Part shown: one piece after another, positions 16,960 to 25,740 of the stretch
Position numbering within the stretch: position 1 is the first letter of the stretch
How the letters are laid out: each line of letters begins with the position of its first letter
Assembly (NCBI GenBank): GCA_910577685.1
Contig: CAJTOH010000003.1
Location: 77,911 to 141,910 of the forward strand
Reading direction: 5' to 3'
Origin: an uncultured Dorea sp.
GTDB taxonomy: Bacteria > Bacillota > Clostridia > Lachnospirales > Lachnospiraceae
Length of the DNA: 64,000 nt
Position numbers and translations under genes: made by a program
The notes under the pieces: generated by a model
Databases searched by the model: none
The model's input: only the letters and a program-made list of their open reading frames with translations
Told to the model about the DNA's origin: nothing

Positions 16960-17085
16960 AATGAACCTTCCATGTTTTTATATATGTATATGCAGAAAAT
17001 ACAAAAGACATGCAGCAGGATTTTTAGTAACAGTGAAGCTATATCAGCCTTGAAGCGGGATGTATCTGTAAGAAAGGATAGTCGT

Positions 17086-17856
17086 ATGAATATTACGTTG
17101 ATGGAATATTACCGGGAATTGAAGGGTTATACATATGAGGAGATTTCGGAATTGACAGGAATTCCGATGGAGACAATACGAAAGATATTCGGCGGAGAGA
17201 TGGAAGCAGCGGATTATGAGACTTTACAGGCGTTGGAGAAAGCGTTAAAGCCCCAAGTGTACGAAAGCGGGGTAAGGGAAACAGGCGCATATCAGGCGGA
17301 GAAGAAATGTTATACGCTGGAGGATTATTATGGGCTGCCGGACGACCGGAGAGTGGAACTGATAGACGGAAAGATTTACGATATGGCGGCTCCAACGACC
17401 GGGCATCAGGCGGCGGCTATGCAGATTTCCATGCAGATTAAGAATTTTATAAGTAGAAAAAAGGGAAAGTGCAGGGTATTTGCCGCCCCGGTGGACGTGC
17501 AGCTTGACTGTGATCACAGGACGATGGTACAGCCGGATGTTCTGGTTATCTGTGATAAAGATAAGATTACCAGAAGACGTATTATGGGCGCTCCTGATTT
17601 TATTATCGAGATTCTGTCCGAATCAACAAGGAAGAAGGATATGATTCTGAAACTCCGTAAATATGAAGCGGCAGGCGTAAGAGAGTATTGGATGGCGGAT
17701 ATCGAACGTCGGAAGATCGTCGTATACTATTTTGAGAAAGATAGTCATCCGGCGATATACGGCATGAGGGAGGAGATACCGGTCGGGATTTTTAGCGGCG
17801 AATTGCGGATTGATTTCGCCCCGGTAGAAGAGGAAATTCTGGAGCTTGGCCAGTAG
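17086..17856 (+). CDS. Uma2 family (PD-(D/E)XK) protein with N-terminal HTH, copy 1
   Basis: ATG 17086 has AGAAAGGA upstream; earlier in-frame codons lack one. The 256 residues begin with a DNA-binding-like helix-turn-helix (LKGYTYEEISELTGIPMETI, RKIFGG, YETLQALEKALKP), then the Uma2/DUF820 fold: YTLEDYYGLPDDRRVELIDG, VDVQLDCDHRTMVQPDVLVI, GAPDFIIEILSESTRKKDM, LRKYEAAGVREYWMADIERR. PDVLVI, EILS and the Lys/Tyr motif form the predicted nuclease core. Uma2 proteins are numerous in some genomes but their role is unknown. Copy 2 follows after 20 bases. Confidence 0.85.
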   Translation: MNITLMEYYRELKGYTYEEISELTGIPMETIRKIFGGEMEAADYETLQALEKALKPQVYESGVRETGAYQAEKKCYTLEDYYGLPDDRRVELIDGKIYDMAAPTTGHQAAAMQISMQIKNFISRKKGKCRVFAAPVDVQLDCDHRTMVQPDVLVICDKDKITRRRIMGAPDFIIEILSESTRKKDMILKLRKYEAAGVREYWMADIERRKIVVYYFEKDSHPAIYGMREEIPVGIFSGELRIDFAPVEEEILELGQ

Positions 17857-17876
17857 GGGAGGAAGCGGACGGCGGT

Positions 17877-18647
17877 ATGGATATAAATTTAACGGAATAT
17901 TACTGGGAATTGAAGGGTTATACATATGAGGAGATTTCAGGATTGACAGGGATTCCGATGGACACGATACGAAAGATATTCGGCGGAAAGCCGGAATTTC
18001 CGGATTATGAGACTTTAAAGGCGTTGGAGAAAGCGCTAAAGCCCTGGGTGTACGAAAGCGAGGTAAGGGAAACAAGCGCATATCAGGCGGAGAAGAAAAG
18101 CTATACGTTGGAGGATTATTATGGGCTGCCGGACGACCGGAGAGTGGAACTGATAGACGGGAAGATCTACGATATGGCCGCTCCGACGACCGGGCATCAG
18201 GAGGTGATTTTACGGGTTTCCAGACAGATTGCGGATTATATTGACAGTCAAAAAGGAAAATGCAGAGTATGGATTGCGCCGGTAGACGTGCGCCTTGACC
18301 GAGACGACAAGACGATGGTGCAGCCGGACGTATTGATTGTCTGCGATAAGGATAAGATTACAAGAAGGTGTATTATGGGCGCGCCTGATTTTGTTATGGA
18401 AATCTTGTCCGAATCGACCCGCAGCAAGGATATGTATCTCAAACTTCGCAAGTATGGGGCGGCAGGCGTAAGGGAGTATTGGATGGCGGATATCGAACGT
18501 CGGAAGGTCGTCGTATACTATTTTGAGAAAGACAGCCGTCCGGCGATATACGGCATGAGGGAGAAGATACCGGTCGGGATTTTTGGAGGCGGGCTGCAGA
18601 TTGATTTCCGCATGGTGGAAAAGGCGTTGGAGGATATCGGACAATAG
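17877..18647 (+). CDS. Uma2 family (PD-(D/E)XK) protein with N-terminal HTH, copy 2
   Basis: Same length (256 residues) and domain order as the gene directly upstream, with most residues identical, so this is a tandem duplication. The nuclease-core motifs are kept (RTMVQPD becomes KTMVQPD; EILSEST; AGVREYWMADIERR). Differences cluster around residues 110-145 (EVILRVSRQIADYIDSQKGK against AAMQISMQIKNFISRKKGK), where paralogues may differ in binding. GGAGG lies upstream of the ATG. It is probably cotranscribed with copy 1 and ends before the metG promoter. Confidence 0.85.
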   Translation: MDINLTEYYWELKGYTYEEISGLTGIPMDTIRKIFGGKPEFPDYETLKALEKALKPWVYESEVRETSAYQAEKKSYTLEDYYGLPDDRRVELIDGKIYDMAAPTTGHQEVILRVSRQIADYIDSQKGKCRVWIAPVDVRLDRDDKTMVQPDVLIVCDKDKITRRCIMGAPDFVMEILSESTRSKDMYLKLRKYGAAGVREYWMADIERRKVVVYYFEKDSRPAIYGMREKIPVGIFGGGLQIDFRMVEKALEDIGQ

Positions 18648-18681
18648 GCGGCAGCCATGAACGACAGCCAAAAATCCGTAC

Positions 18682-18711
18682 TTGACAAGCCAAGCCGGAG
18701 TATGATAGGAT
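18682..18711 (+). promoter_or_regulatory. Promoter of the T-box-metG unit
   Basis: TTGACA (18682-18687) and TAGGAT (18706-18711) with an 18-bp spacer, just upstream of the T-box leader. Confidence 0.6.
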
Positions 18712-18724
18712 TTTGAGCATAATC

Positions 18725-19158
18725 AATGAAAGAAAAAGCGATGAGGAAGAGAGTAAGCCTTTTGAAATCTTACAGAGAATTCCCGGAGAGCTGCGGAAGA
18801 CTGGCTAGATAGTTTCTTGCGGTTCGGAACCATGAATCGAATCGGCAATGATTGGAGAATGGGGATGCTGAGAGGGATGGAGGGAGAAGGGACGAAGATG
18901 GCTTCTGAGCGGCGCACCGACTATGGGACGGCTGCGGAGGGCAGTATAGGAATTACGGAGATTCCGGGACTGTCAAAGCGGCGTTCAATATAGGCTGCGA
19001 TGGGTTCGCCCGTTACAGCGAGAGAGTGTTGCCGGGGATTATGCCGGCCGCACTTGGCGAGGTTCCGTCCGTGAGGGCGGGGCGAATAGAAGTGGTAACA
19101 CGGTAAGATTCCGTCTTCTTGGTATATTTAACGATATATACGGGAGGACGGTTTTTTT
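18725..19158 (+). promoter_or_regulatory. T-box leader (methionine specifier) controlling metG
   Basis: The gene-free stretch before metG has T-box features in order: a GATGAGGAAGAGAGTA lower stem I, CTTACAGAGA, then GGAACC-ATG-AATC where ATG (18832-18834) is the expected methionine specifier. A stem III-like AGAGAGTG...GCCGG...CACT follows near 19020-19060, then the antiterminator bulge GAAGTGGTAACACGG (TGGT at 19093-19096). Uncharged tRNA pairs its NCCA end with TGGN; N = T fits the A discriminator of tRNA-Met. The competing terminator is CCGTC...GACGG plus seven T at 19111-19158. When uncharged tRNA-Met accumulates, readthrough into metG is expected. Confidence 0.85.
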
Positions 19159-19221
19159 ATGGCTGCATACCCAAGGGCGTACCGTAATGTATGCCCTGCG
19201 GGCGGAAGGGAGAGAAAGAAA

Positions 19222-21144
19222 ATGAGTGAAAAGCAAAAGTATTATATGACGACGGCGATTGCCTATACGTCAGGAAAGCCCCATATCGGGAATACCTATG
19301 AGATTGTCCTTGCAGATGCGATTGCGAGGTATAAGAGGAGTCAGGGATACGACGTGTTCTTCCAGACCGGTACAGACGAACACGGACAGAAGATTGAATT
19401 AAAGTCCGGAGAGGCAGGAATTACGCCCAAGGAATATGTCGACCGTGTTGCCGGCGAGATCCGGCGCATCTGGGATCTGATGAATACCTCCTACGACAAA
19501 TTCATCCGAACGACGGACGAGGAACATGAGAAGCAGGTTCAGAAGATTTTTAAGAAATTGTATGATAAAGGCGATATTTACAAGGGACATTATGAAGGCA
19601 TGTACTGTACGCCCTGCGAGTCTTTCTTTACGGAATCTCAGCTTGTGGACGGCAAATGCCCGGACTGCGGACGCGAGGTGCAGCCTGCGAAGGAGGAGGC
19701 ATATTTCTTTAAGATGAGCAAATATGCGGACCGCCTGATCGAGCATATCAATACGCATCCGGATTTTATTCAGCCGGTATCGCGGAAAAACGAGATGATG
19801 AATAATTTCCTGCTTCCGGGACTGCAGGATTTATGTGTGTCCAGGACTTCGTTTAAGTGGGGGATCCCGGTGGATTTCGACCCGAAGCATGTGGTCTATG
19901 TGTGGCTTGACGCGCTGACCAACTATATTACGGGAATCGGGTACGAGTGCGAAGGAGAGAGTACGGAACAGTTCCAAAAGGAGTGGCCGGCGGATCTGCA
20001 TTTGATCGGAAAGGATATCATCCGTTTCCATACCATTTACTGGCCTATTTTCCTGATGGCGCTGGATCTTCCGCTTCCCAAGCAGATTTTCGGTCATCCC
20101 TGGCTTCTGCAGGGGGATGGAAAGATGAGCAAGTCCAAGGGGAATGTGCTGTACGCAGACGAGCTGGTAGATTTCTTCGGGGTGGACGCCGTGCGTTATT
20201 TTGTGCTTCATGAGATGCCTTTTGACAACGACGGTGTGATAACATGGGAGCTGATGGTGGAACGTATGAATTCCGACCTTGCAAATACCCTCGGTAATCT
20301 GGTGAACCGTACGGTTTCCATGACGAATAAGTATTTTGGCGGAACGGCGGCGGACAAGGGCGCGGCGGAGTCGGAGGAAGACAGGGCTGTGGACGCTGAC
20401 TTGAAAGCGGTTACGGAGAATACGCCGAAGGCCGTGGAGGCTAAGATGGAGAATCTGCGGGTGGCGGATGCGATTACGGAGATTTTTAACCTGTTTAAGC
20501 GTTGTAATAAATATATTGACGAGACGATGCCGTGGGTATTGGCCAAGGATGATGCCAAGAAGGACCGTCTGGAGACGGTGCTTTACAATCTGATCGAGAG
20601 CATCAAGGCGGGAGCTTCGATGATCGAACCCTTTATGCCGGAAACGTCCGAGAAGATTCTCGGGCAGCTGGGCGACGGTAAGGTGACGGAGAAGCCGGAG
20701 ATTCTATTTGCGAGACTGGATATCGACGAGGTGATGAAGAAGGTGGAAGAGCTTCATCCGCCGGTAAAAGAGGAGGCGGATAAGGAAGAGGACGCTGTGA
20801 TCGATATTGAGGCGAAGCCGGAGATTACGTTCGAGGAGTTCGGGAAAATGCAGTTTCAGGTCGGCGAGATTATTGCCTGCGAGGAAGTGAAGAAGTCGAA
20901 GAAGCTGCTTTGTTCCCAAGTAAAGATAGGAAGTCAGGTGAAGCAGATCGTATCAGGGATTAAGGCTCATTATAAGCCGGAGGAGATGGTCGGCAAGAAG
21001 GTCATGGTTCTTGTGAACTTGAAACCGGCGAAGCTGGCCGGCGTGCTGTCTGAGGGGATGCTTCTGTGCGCCGGGGATGCCGACGGGAATCTGGCGCTCA
21101 TGACACCGGAGAAGGAGATGCCTGCGGGGGCCGAGATTTGCTGA
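19222..21144 (+). CDS. metG: Methionyl-tRNA synthetase
   Basis: The start MSEKQKYYMTTAIAYTSG at 19222 has a purine-rich ribosome binding site. The 640-residue enzyme charges tRNA-Met with methionine in the cytoplasm. Visible motifs are the class I signature (GKPHIGNTYEIV), the CP zinc knuckle (CTPCES and CPDCGREV), the KMSKS loop (DGKMSKSKGNVLY), an anticodon-binding helical region (NLFKRCNKYIDETMPWVLAK) and the C-terminal EMAP/Trbp111 tRNA-binding domain from about residue 535 (MQFQVGEIIACEEVKKSKKL, VNLKPAKLAGVLSEGM). The length fits MetG1-type enzymes. It is controlled by the T-box upstream. Confidence 0.97.
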   Translation: MSEKQKYYMTTAIAYTSGKPHIGNTYEIVLADAIARYKRSQGYDVFFQTGTDEHGQKIELKSGEAGITPKEYVDRVAGEIRRIWDLMNTSYDKFIRTTDEEHEKQVQKIFKKLYDKGDIYKGHYEGMYCTPCESFFTESQLVDGKCPDCGREVQPAKEEAYFFKMSKYADRLIEHINTHPDFIQPVSRKNEMMNNFLLPGLQDLCVSRTSFKWGIPVDFDPKHVVYVWLDALTNYITGIGYECEGESTEQFQKEWPADLHLIGKDIIRFHTIYWPIFLMALDLPLPKQIFGHPWLLQGDGKMSKSKGNVLYADELVDFFGVDAVRYFVLHEMPFDNDGVITWELMVERMNSDLANTLGNLVNRTVSMTNKYFGGTAADKGAAESEEDRAVDADLKAVTENTPKAVEAKMENLRVADAITEIFNLFKRCNKYIDETMPWVLAKDDAKKDRLETVLYNLIESIKAGASMIEPFMPETSEKILGQLGDGKVTEKPEILFARLDIDEVMKKVEELHPPVKEEADKEEDAVIDIEAKPEITFEEFGKMQFQVGEIIACEEVKKSKKLLCSQVKIGSQVKQIVSGIKAHYKPEEMVGKKVMVLVNLKPAKLAGVLSEGMLLCAGDADGNLALMTPEKEMPAGAEIC

Positions 21145-21233
21145 TGATCGTTAGAGTGTGCCACCCAAGGGCGACCGGGTAATCTATTCGGCGGCGATGC
21201 CGGGAGAAAAAGAAGAAAGAAGGATGTGGATTT

Positions 21234-22220
21234 ATGGAGAAAATTAGAATTGGAATCGTTGGATATGGAAATATCGGCAGGGGTGTGGAGCTTGCTGTTG
21301 CCCGTAACGAGGATATGGAACTGAAAGCTGTGTTTACCAGACGGAAGCCGGATTCAGTGAAGATCGTTACGGAGGGAGCGGCTGTGATGCATATGGACGA
21401 TATGCTGTCCATGAAGGAGGAGATCGACGTTATGGTGCTTTGCGGCGGATCTGCAACGGATCTGCCTGTGATGGGGCCCAAAATTGCGGCAGATTTTAAT
21501 ACGATTGACAGTTTTGACACCCACGCAAGAATTCCGGAGTATTTCGGCAATGTTGACAAGGCGGCGAAAGAGGGCGGAAAGATCGGAATTATTTCCGTGG
21601 GATGGGATCCGGGCATGTTCTCGCTGAACCGCCTGTATGCGGAGGCTATTTTGCCTCAGGGCAGTACCTATACGTTCTGGGGAAAAGGCGTGAGCCAGGG
21701 ACATTCGGACGCGATCCGCCGGGTGGAAGGCGTGAAGAACGGTATCCAATATACGGTGCCGGTGGAGGCTGCCGTGGAGCAGGTTAGGAGCGGAAGCGAA
21801 CCAAAACTGACAACGCGGCAGAAGCATCTCAGGGAATGTTATGTAGTTCCGGAAGACGGCGCAGATCTTCAGGGAATTGAGAAGGCAATTAAGACAATGC
21901 CGAACTATTTTGACGAGTATGATACGACGGTAACATTTATTTCGGAGGAAGAGTTAAAGGAGCGGCATAGTAAGATGCCCCACGGCGGATTCGTGATCCG
22001 CAGCGGAGAGACCGGCAAAGAAGGGAGCCAGCATATTATCGAGTATTCTCTGAAGCTGGATTCCAACCCGGAATTTACGGCGAGCGTGTTAATCTGCTAT
22101 GCGAGGGCGGCGTACCGTCTGGCAAAGGCGGGAGAGAGCGGGGCAAGAACCGTGTTTGATATTGCGCCGGGGCTTTTGTCGATGAAGACGCCGGAAGAGC
22201 TGCGGGCGGGTCTTCTGTAG
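21234..22220 (+). CDS. ddh: meso-Diaminopimelate D-dehydrogenase
   Basis: The 328-residue enzyme reduces tetrahydrodipicolinate to meso-diaminopimelate with NADPH and ammonia, a one-step route to lysine and peptidoglycan precursors. The N-terminal Rossmann motif is IRIGIVGYGNIGRGVELAV, followed by FTRRKP that contacts the NADP phosphate. ISVGWDPGMFSLNRLYAEA and GKGVSQGHSDAIRRVEGVKN are diagnostic of Ddh, as is PHGGFVIRSG near the end. Length is typical (about 325). It lies 89 bases after metG, with its own GAAAGAAGGA region, and ends at a hairpin. Confidence 0.95.
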   Translation: MEKIRIGIVGYGNIGRGVELAVARNEDMELKAVFTRRKPDSVKIVTEGAAVMHMDDMLSMKEEIDVMVLCGGSATDLPVMGPKIAADFNTIDSFDTHARIPEYFGNVDKAAKEGGKIGIISVGWDPGMFSLNRLYAEAILPQGSTYTFWGKGVSQGHSDAIRRVEGVKNGIQYTVPVEAAVEQVRSGSEPKLTTRQKHLRECYVVPEDGADLQGIEKAIKTMPNYFDEYDTTVTFISEEELKERHSKMPHGGFVIRSGETGKEGSQHIIEYSLKLDSNPEFTASVLICYARAAYRLAKAGESGARTVFDIAPGLLSMKTPEELRAGLL

Positions 22221-22233
22221 GATATCTGTAATT

Positions 22234-22269
22234 ACCAGATTGTCTCCGGATTTTCAGGGACAATCTGGT
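22234..22269 (+). terminator. Hairpin after ddh
   Basis: ACCAGATTGTC pairs perfectly with GACAATCTGGT around a 14-base loop. It has no T run, so termination efficiency is uncertain. Confidence 0.5.
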
Positions 22270-22454
22270 GAGGTAAAATATTTCTTTCTGTAAAATAGAC
22301 AGATCTGTTATTCTTTGGTCAATATTCTTTTGAAAGTTTCCTGTTAGTTGATTTTTTTGCTCAAAAGTAGAAAAGTGATCGATTGATAAGCGGTTTTCTT
22401 TTTATTATAATGAAGAAAAGGTGTAATACACCGGTCGATAAGGAGAACAATACT

Positions 22455-23609
22455 ATGGATAGATTAAAACTATCTGATAACATCATCCGGCTTAGACATG
22501 AGTGTAAGATGACTCAGGAGGAGCTTGCAGATTTCCTCGGGGTGACCAAGGCGTCGGTATCCAAGTGGGAGAATGGACAGAGCACGCCGGACCTTATGAT
22601 TTTGCTTCAGCTTGCGGCTTTTTTTGATATAACCATAGACGAGCTGCTTGGATATGAAGCCCAGCTTTCCAAAGAGCAGATTCGCCGTTTCTATGGGGAG
22701 CTTGTGTCAGATTTTGCGAAGCGTCCTTTTCATGAGGTAATAGAAAAAACCCGCGCTCTCGCCCGTCGGTACTATTCCTGTCATCCATTTCTACTGCAGC
22801 TGTGCGTATTGTATTTGAATCATTTCATGCTGGCGGCCTCGAAAGAGAAGCAGGAACAGATTTTAGAGGAGGCGGTTTCATGGTGCGTCCACATTCTGGA
22901 GAATTGCAGTGACGTAGGAGTCTGTAACGATGCCCTGGCTTTGAAAGCAGGGTTAAGCCTTCAGCTTGGGCGGGCGGAAGAGACGATTAATCTGCTGGAA
23001 CCGGCTTTAAATCCCATACGCCTTGCAGGGCAGGACGGGGCGCTGTTGGTTCAGGCATATCAGGCGGCGGGAGAGTATGAGAAGGCAAAGGCTTACGTAC
23101 AGATCAGGGAATATCTGGATGTGCTGAATCTGGTGGGAGATGCATTGATGTCTCTGGATTTGTATAAGGATGACTTAAAGAGGTGCAGGGAAACCGTATG
23201 CAGAATAAGAACTGTAATGGAACAATATGAGCTGGAGAAGCTTCACCCTAACAATGCGGCGCAGTTTCACTATCAGACGGCGGCAGTGTATGCGATGAAC
23301 GGTAAGAAAGAGGAGGCTCTGCACGCCCTTTGCCTTTTTGAGAAGTGTGTCAATGAACTTTTGCGTGCCGAGAAGATTACGCTCCATGGGGATGAATATT
23401 TTGACCGTCTTGATGCCTGGATCGAAGGCCTTCCTCTGGGGGATATGGCTTTGCGGAGCAGGAAATTTATTGTTTCAAACGTACGGGATTCTTTATGCCG
23501 GCCAATCTTTGACACCGTCAAGGAGGATAGCGAATTTAAAAGGATTGTGCTGCATTTTGAGAATGATTTTATGAATAATGGAACAGAAGGAGGAGAAGAT
23601 TATGCTTGA
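22455..23609 (+). CDS. XRE-family regulator with helical repeat domain
   Basis: ATG 22455 follows AAGGAG. The first 65 residues are a Cro/CI helix-turn-helix (LRHECKMTQEELADFLGVTK, ASVSKWENGQSTPDLMILLQ, FFDITIDELLGY). The remaining ~310 residues are TPR-like helices (YQAAGEYEKAKAYVQIREYL; NAAQFHYQTAAVYAMNGKKE), as in regulators that read a ligand or peptide. The stop overlaps the start of the PLDc_N gene and the ABC transporter genes follow, so it likely controls this four-gene operon. The signal is unknown. Confidence 0.85.
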   Translation: MDRLKLSDNIIRLRHECKMTQEELADFLGVTKASVSKWENGQSTPDLMILLQLAAFFDITIDELLGYEAQLSKEQIRRFYGELVSDFAKRPFHEVIEKTRALARRYYSCHPFLLQLCVLYLNHFMLAASKEKQEQILEEAVSWCVHILENCSDVGVCNDALALKAGLSLQLGRAEETINLLEPALNPIRLAGQDGALLVQAYQAAGEYEKAKAYVQIREYLDVLNLVGDALMSLDLYKDDLKRCRETVCRIRTVMEQYELEKLHPNNAAQFHYQTAAVYAMNGKKEEALHALCLFEKCVNELLRAEKITLHGDEYFDRLDAWIEGLPLGDMALRSRKFIVSNVRDSLCRPIFDTVKEDSEFKRIVLHFENDFMNNGTEGGEDYA

Positions 23610-23805
23610 ACTCAGAGAAATATTACCCTTTTTAATCCCTTTAGTGATTGTGGAATTTGTATTGTTGATCTATACGCTCCATCATATTCTGACGCATAAA
23701 ACATACAAACGGGGCAGCCGGACTTTGTGGCTTATCGTTACCATAGCGGGGATGCAGTTTATCGGACCGATACTCTATTTCCTGCTGGGAAGGGAGGAAA
23801 GCTGA
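23602..23805 (+). CDS. PLDc_N (PLD nuclease N-terminal) small membrane protein
   Basis: MLELREILPFLIPL at 23602 has GGAGG nine bases before it and overlaps the regulator gene by eight bases. The 67 residues hold two hydrophobic segments (LIPLVIVEFVLLIYTLHHIL and LWLIVTIAGMQFIGPILYFL) separated by a short charged loop, ending GREES. The WLIVTIAG-x-x-FIGPILYFLLGR pattern is typical of PLDc_N proteins that accompany ABC transporters in Firmicutes. It is probably a membrane accessory of the transporter encoded next. Confidence 0.8.
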   Translation: MLELREILPFLIPLVIVEFVLLIYTLHHILTHKTYKRGSRTLWLIVTIAGMQFIGPILYFLLGREES

Positions 23806-23806
23806 T

Positions 23807-24703
23807 ATGGAGATGCTGACGCTGTCGCATGTGGCTAGGAGTTTTGGAGAAAAGCAGGTGCTTAGAGACGTCACTTTTTCTGTTCCGGAACACACGGTAT
23901 TTGGTTTTGTGGGACAGAACGGCGCGGGGAAGACCACGGCGATGAAGATGATTCTGGGACTCCTTGCGGCGGACGGGGGAGAGATCACCGTGAGCGGCAT
24001 GCCGGTTTGTTATGGGAACACGCCGACGAACCGGTTCGTGGGTTATCTTCCTGATGTTCCGGAGTTCTATCCGTTTATGACTCCGGCAGAGTATCTGCGG
24101 TTTTGCGGGGAGATTTCCGGCATGCCGGCGAGAGAGATCAAAAGCCGCAGTGAGGAGCTTTTGCGTCTGGTGGGGCTGGAAAAGGAGGCCCGCCGGATCA
24201 AGGGATTTTCAAGGGGAATGAAACAGCGTCTAGGTGTTGCGCAGGCTCTGTTCTGCCGTCCTAAGCTGTTGATCTGCGACGAGCCGACTTCCGCCCTTGA
24301 CCCGGCGGGAAGGAAGGAGCTGCTGGATATCCTGACCGCGGCAAAAGAAGAGACTACGGTGCTTTTTTCCACCCATATTCTTTCGGATGTGGAACACATC
24401 TGCGATGAGATGGCGTTCCTGCACGAGGGGAAGATTGCCTTGGAGGGGTCTCTCGATGAGATCCGTAAGCTTAGGAAGGCTTCGGAGGTGGCTGTGGAGG
24501 TGGAGCGGGAGGAAGATGCCCGTACGCTGGGGCAGGCATTTCCTTTTCTTATAATTGATGGGAAGAGGAGTTTCCGGTTGGAGGAGGCGGGGAGGCTTCC
24601 TGAGATTCTGCATTTTATTGCAGACAGGAAGTGCCCTGTTATACGTATCGAACGGCAGGAGGCCGCATTGGAAGACCTGTTCATGGAGGTGGTAGGCAAA
24701 TGA
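23807..24703 (+). CDS. ABC transporter ATP-binding protein
   Basis: The 298-residue cytoplasmic ATPase starts one base after the PLDc_N stop. It has Walker A (GQNGAGKTTAMKM), Q-loop region LPDVPEFYPFM, signature SRGMKQRLGVAQAL, Walker B LLICDEPTSALDP and the H-loop STHILSDVEHICDE. The DrrA/CcmA-like layout with a C-terminal extension is typical of bacitracin or lantibiotic-type exporters. Its last four bases overlap the permease start (ATGA). Confidence 0.92.
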   Translation: MEMLTLSHVARSFGEKQVLRDVTFSVPEHTVFGFVGQNGAGKTTAMKMILGLLAADGGEITVSGMPVCYGNTPTNRFVGYLPDVPEFYPFMTPAEYLRFCGEISGMPAREIKSRSEELLRLVGLEKEARRIKGFSRGMKQRLGVAQALFCRPKLLICDEPTSALDPAGRKELLDILTAAKEETTVLFSTHILSDVEHICDEMAFLHEGKIALEGSLDEIRKLRKASEVAVEVEREEDARTLGQAFPFLIIDGKRSFRLEEAGRLPEILHFIADRKCPVIRIERQEAALEDLFMEVVGK

Positions 24704-25461
24704 AAGCATTTCTGAAAAAAGAATGGATGGAGTGGAGCCGGACCGGGCGGCTGTTGGTTCTGCTGCTGGTTTTCGTATTGTTCGGGATCATGAATCCGGC
24801 TGTTGCTAAGCTCACGCCATGGCTGATGGAGTCAATGGCGGAATCGCTGGCAGACGCGGGGATGGCTGTGGCTGCCGTCCGGGTGGACGCAATGACTTCA
24901 TGGACACAGTTTTATAAAAATATACCGGTTGGGCTGATTATTTTCATACTGATTACCGGAGGGAATTTTACCGGGGAGTATGAGAAAGGGACGTTGATTC
25001 CCGTAGTTGCCAAAGGTCTGACACGTCGAAAGATTCTGGCGGCAAAGTCCGTGTTCTTATACGGCTCATGGACGGCGCTGTACTGGATCTGTTTTGGAAT
25101 TACTTATGGCTACAATGCCTATTTCTGGGACAATGGGATTGCTGAAAATCTATTTTTTGCAGCTTCCTGTACGTGGCTGTACGGTGTGTGGCTGGTGGCG
25201 TTTCATATATTTTTTTCTTCCGTATCAAAAAGCAGTTCCCAGGTACTTATGGGAACCGGAGGGGCTGCGGCAGGGGTTTATCTTCTTGCAATGTTCCCGA
25301 AGATTGACGCCGTTCTTCCGGCAAAGCTGATGAGCGGGACGGAACTTCTGTATGGGGCAGGCAGTCCCGACGATTATTATGCCGGTATAATAGCGGCGGG
25401 AATCATGATTATGCTGTGTATGGCTCTGGCGGCCTTTTGTCTCGACAGGAAACAATTATAG
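24700..25461 (+). CDS. ABC transporter permease (ABC-2 type)
   Basis: The start MKAFLKKEWMEWSRTGRLLV at 24700 overlaps the ATPase stop. The 253-residue protein has about six hydrophobic segments (LLVLLLVFVLFGIMNPAV, VGLIIFILITGGNFTGEY, LYWICFGITYGY, and C-terminal IIAAGIMIMLCMALAAFCL). GEYEKGTLIPVVAKGLTRRK is the cytoplasmic loop typical of ABC-2 permeases. It forms the exporter with the upstream ATPase; the substrate is unknown. Confidence 0.88.
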   Translation: MKAFLKKEWMEWSRTGRLLVLLLVFVLFGIMNPAVAKLTPWLMESMAESLADAGMAVAAVRVDAMTSWTQFYKNIPVGLIIFILITGGNFTGEYEKGTLIPVVAKGLTRRKILAAKSVFLYGSWTALYWICFGITYGYNAYFWDNGIAENLFFAASCTWLYGVWLVAFHIFFSSVSKSSSQVLMGTGGAAAGVYLLAMFPKIDAVLPAKLMSGTELLYGAGSPDDYYAGIIAAGIMIMLCMALAAFCLDRKQL

Positions 25462-25487
25462 TATAAGCGTTCGGAGGAAACATTACG

Positions 25488-25740
25488 GTGACGACGTCGT
25501 CGGATGAGCCGGCAGAGAAGATCGAACCGAATGTTTCACGTTCCACAAAGCGATTCGGGGCGATTAAAAAACTGGCTAAAGCAGGACTCTATACGGGAAT
25601 CCTGCTTTAGCCGGTTCTGCCTTTTATAGAGGACAGCCGGGAAAATGTCGGCGAGATTGTCAAAAGAGCCGAAGAAGCTTACCGGAAGAGATATGGGGAT
25701 TACTATGAATGTGTCAGTCCGGCCTGTCGTGGCTTCATGA
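25488..25740 (+). pseudogene. SPL-like radical SAM protein, internal remnant
   Basis: One frame reads TTSSDEPAEKIEPNVSRSTK, RFGAIKKLAKAGLYTGILL, stop, PVLPFIEDSRENVGEIVKRA and then RKRYGDYYECVSPACRGF. This matches the middle of SPL-type radical SAM proteins (TGILMMPVLPFIED in intact copies). The SAM-binding CxxxCxxC part is missing and a TAG interrupts the frame. It appears to be a leftover of a mobile radical SAM gene. A stem (25572-25586 with 25600-25614) within it is followed by TTTTTT on the minus strand and could end tatD transcripts. Confidence 0.6.

Noticed and set aside
18726..18812. Short open frame starting MKEKAMRKR before metG
   Set aside because: The bases form the lower stem I of the T-box; there is no ribosome binding site.
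25572..25614. Dedicated terminator for the upstream ABC operon
   Set aside because: The stem lies within the coding remnant of a radical SAM gene and the T run is on the minus strand, so it is at best an accidental terminator for tatD.
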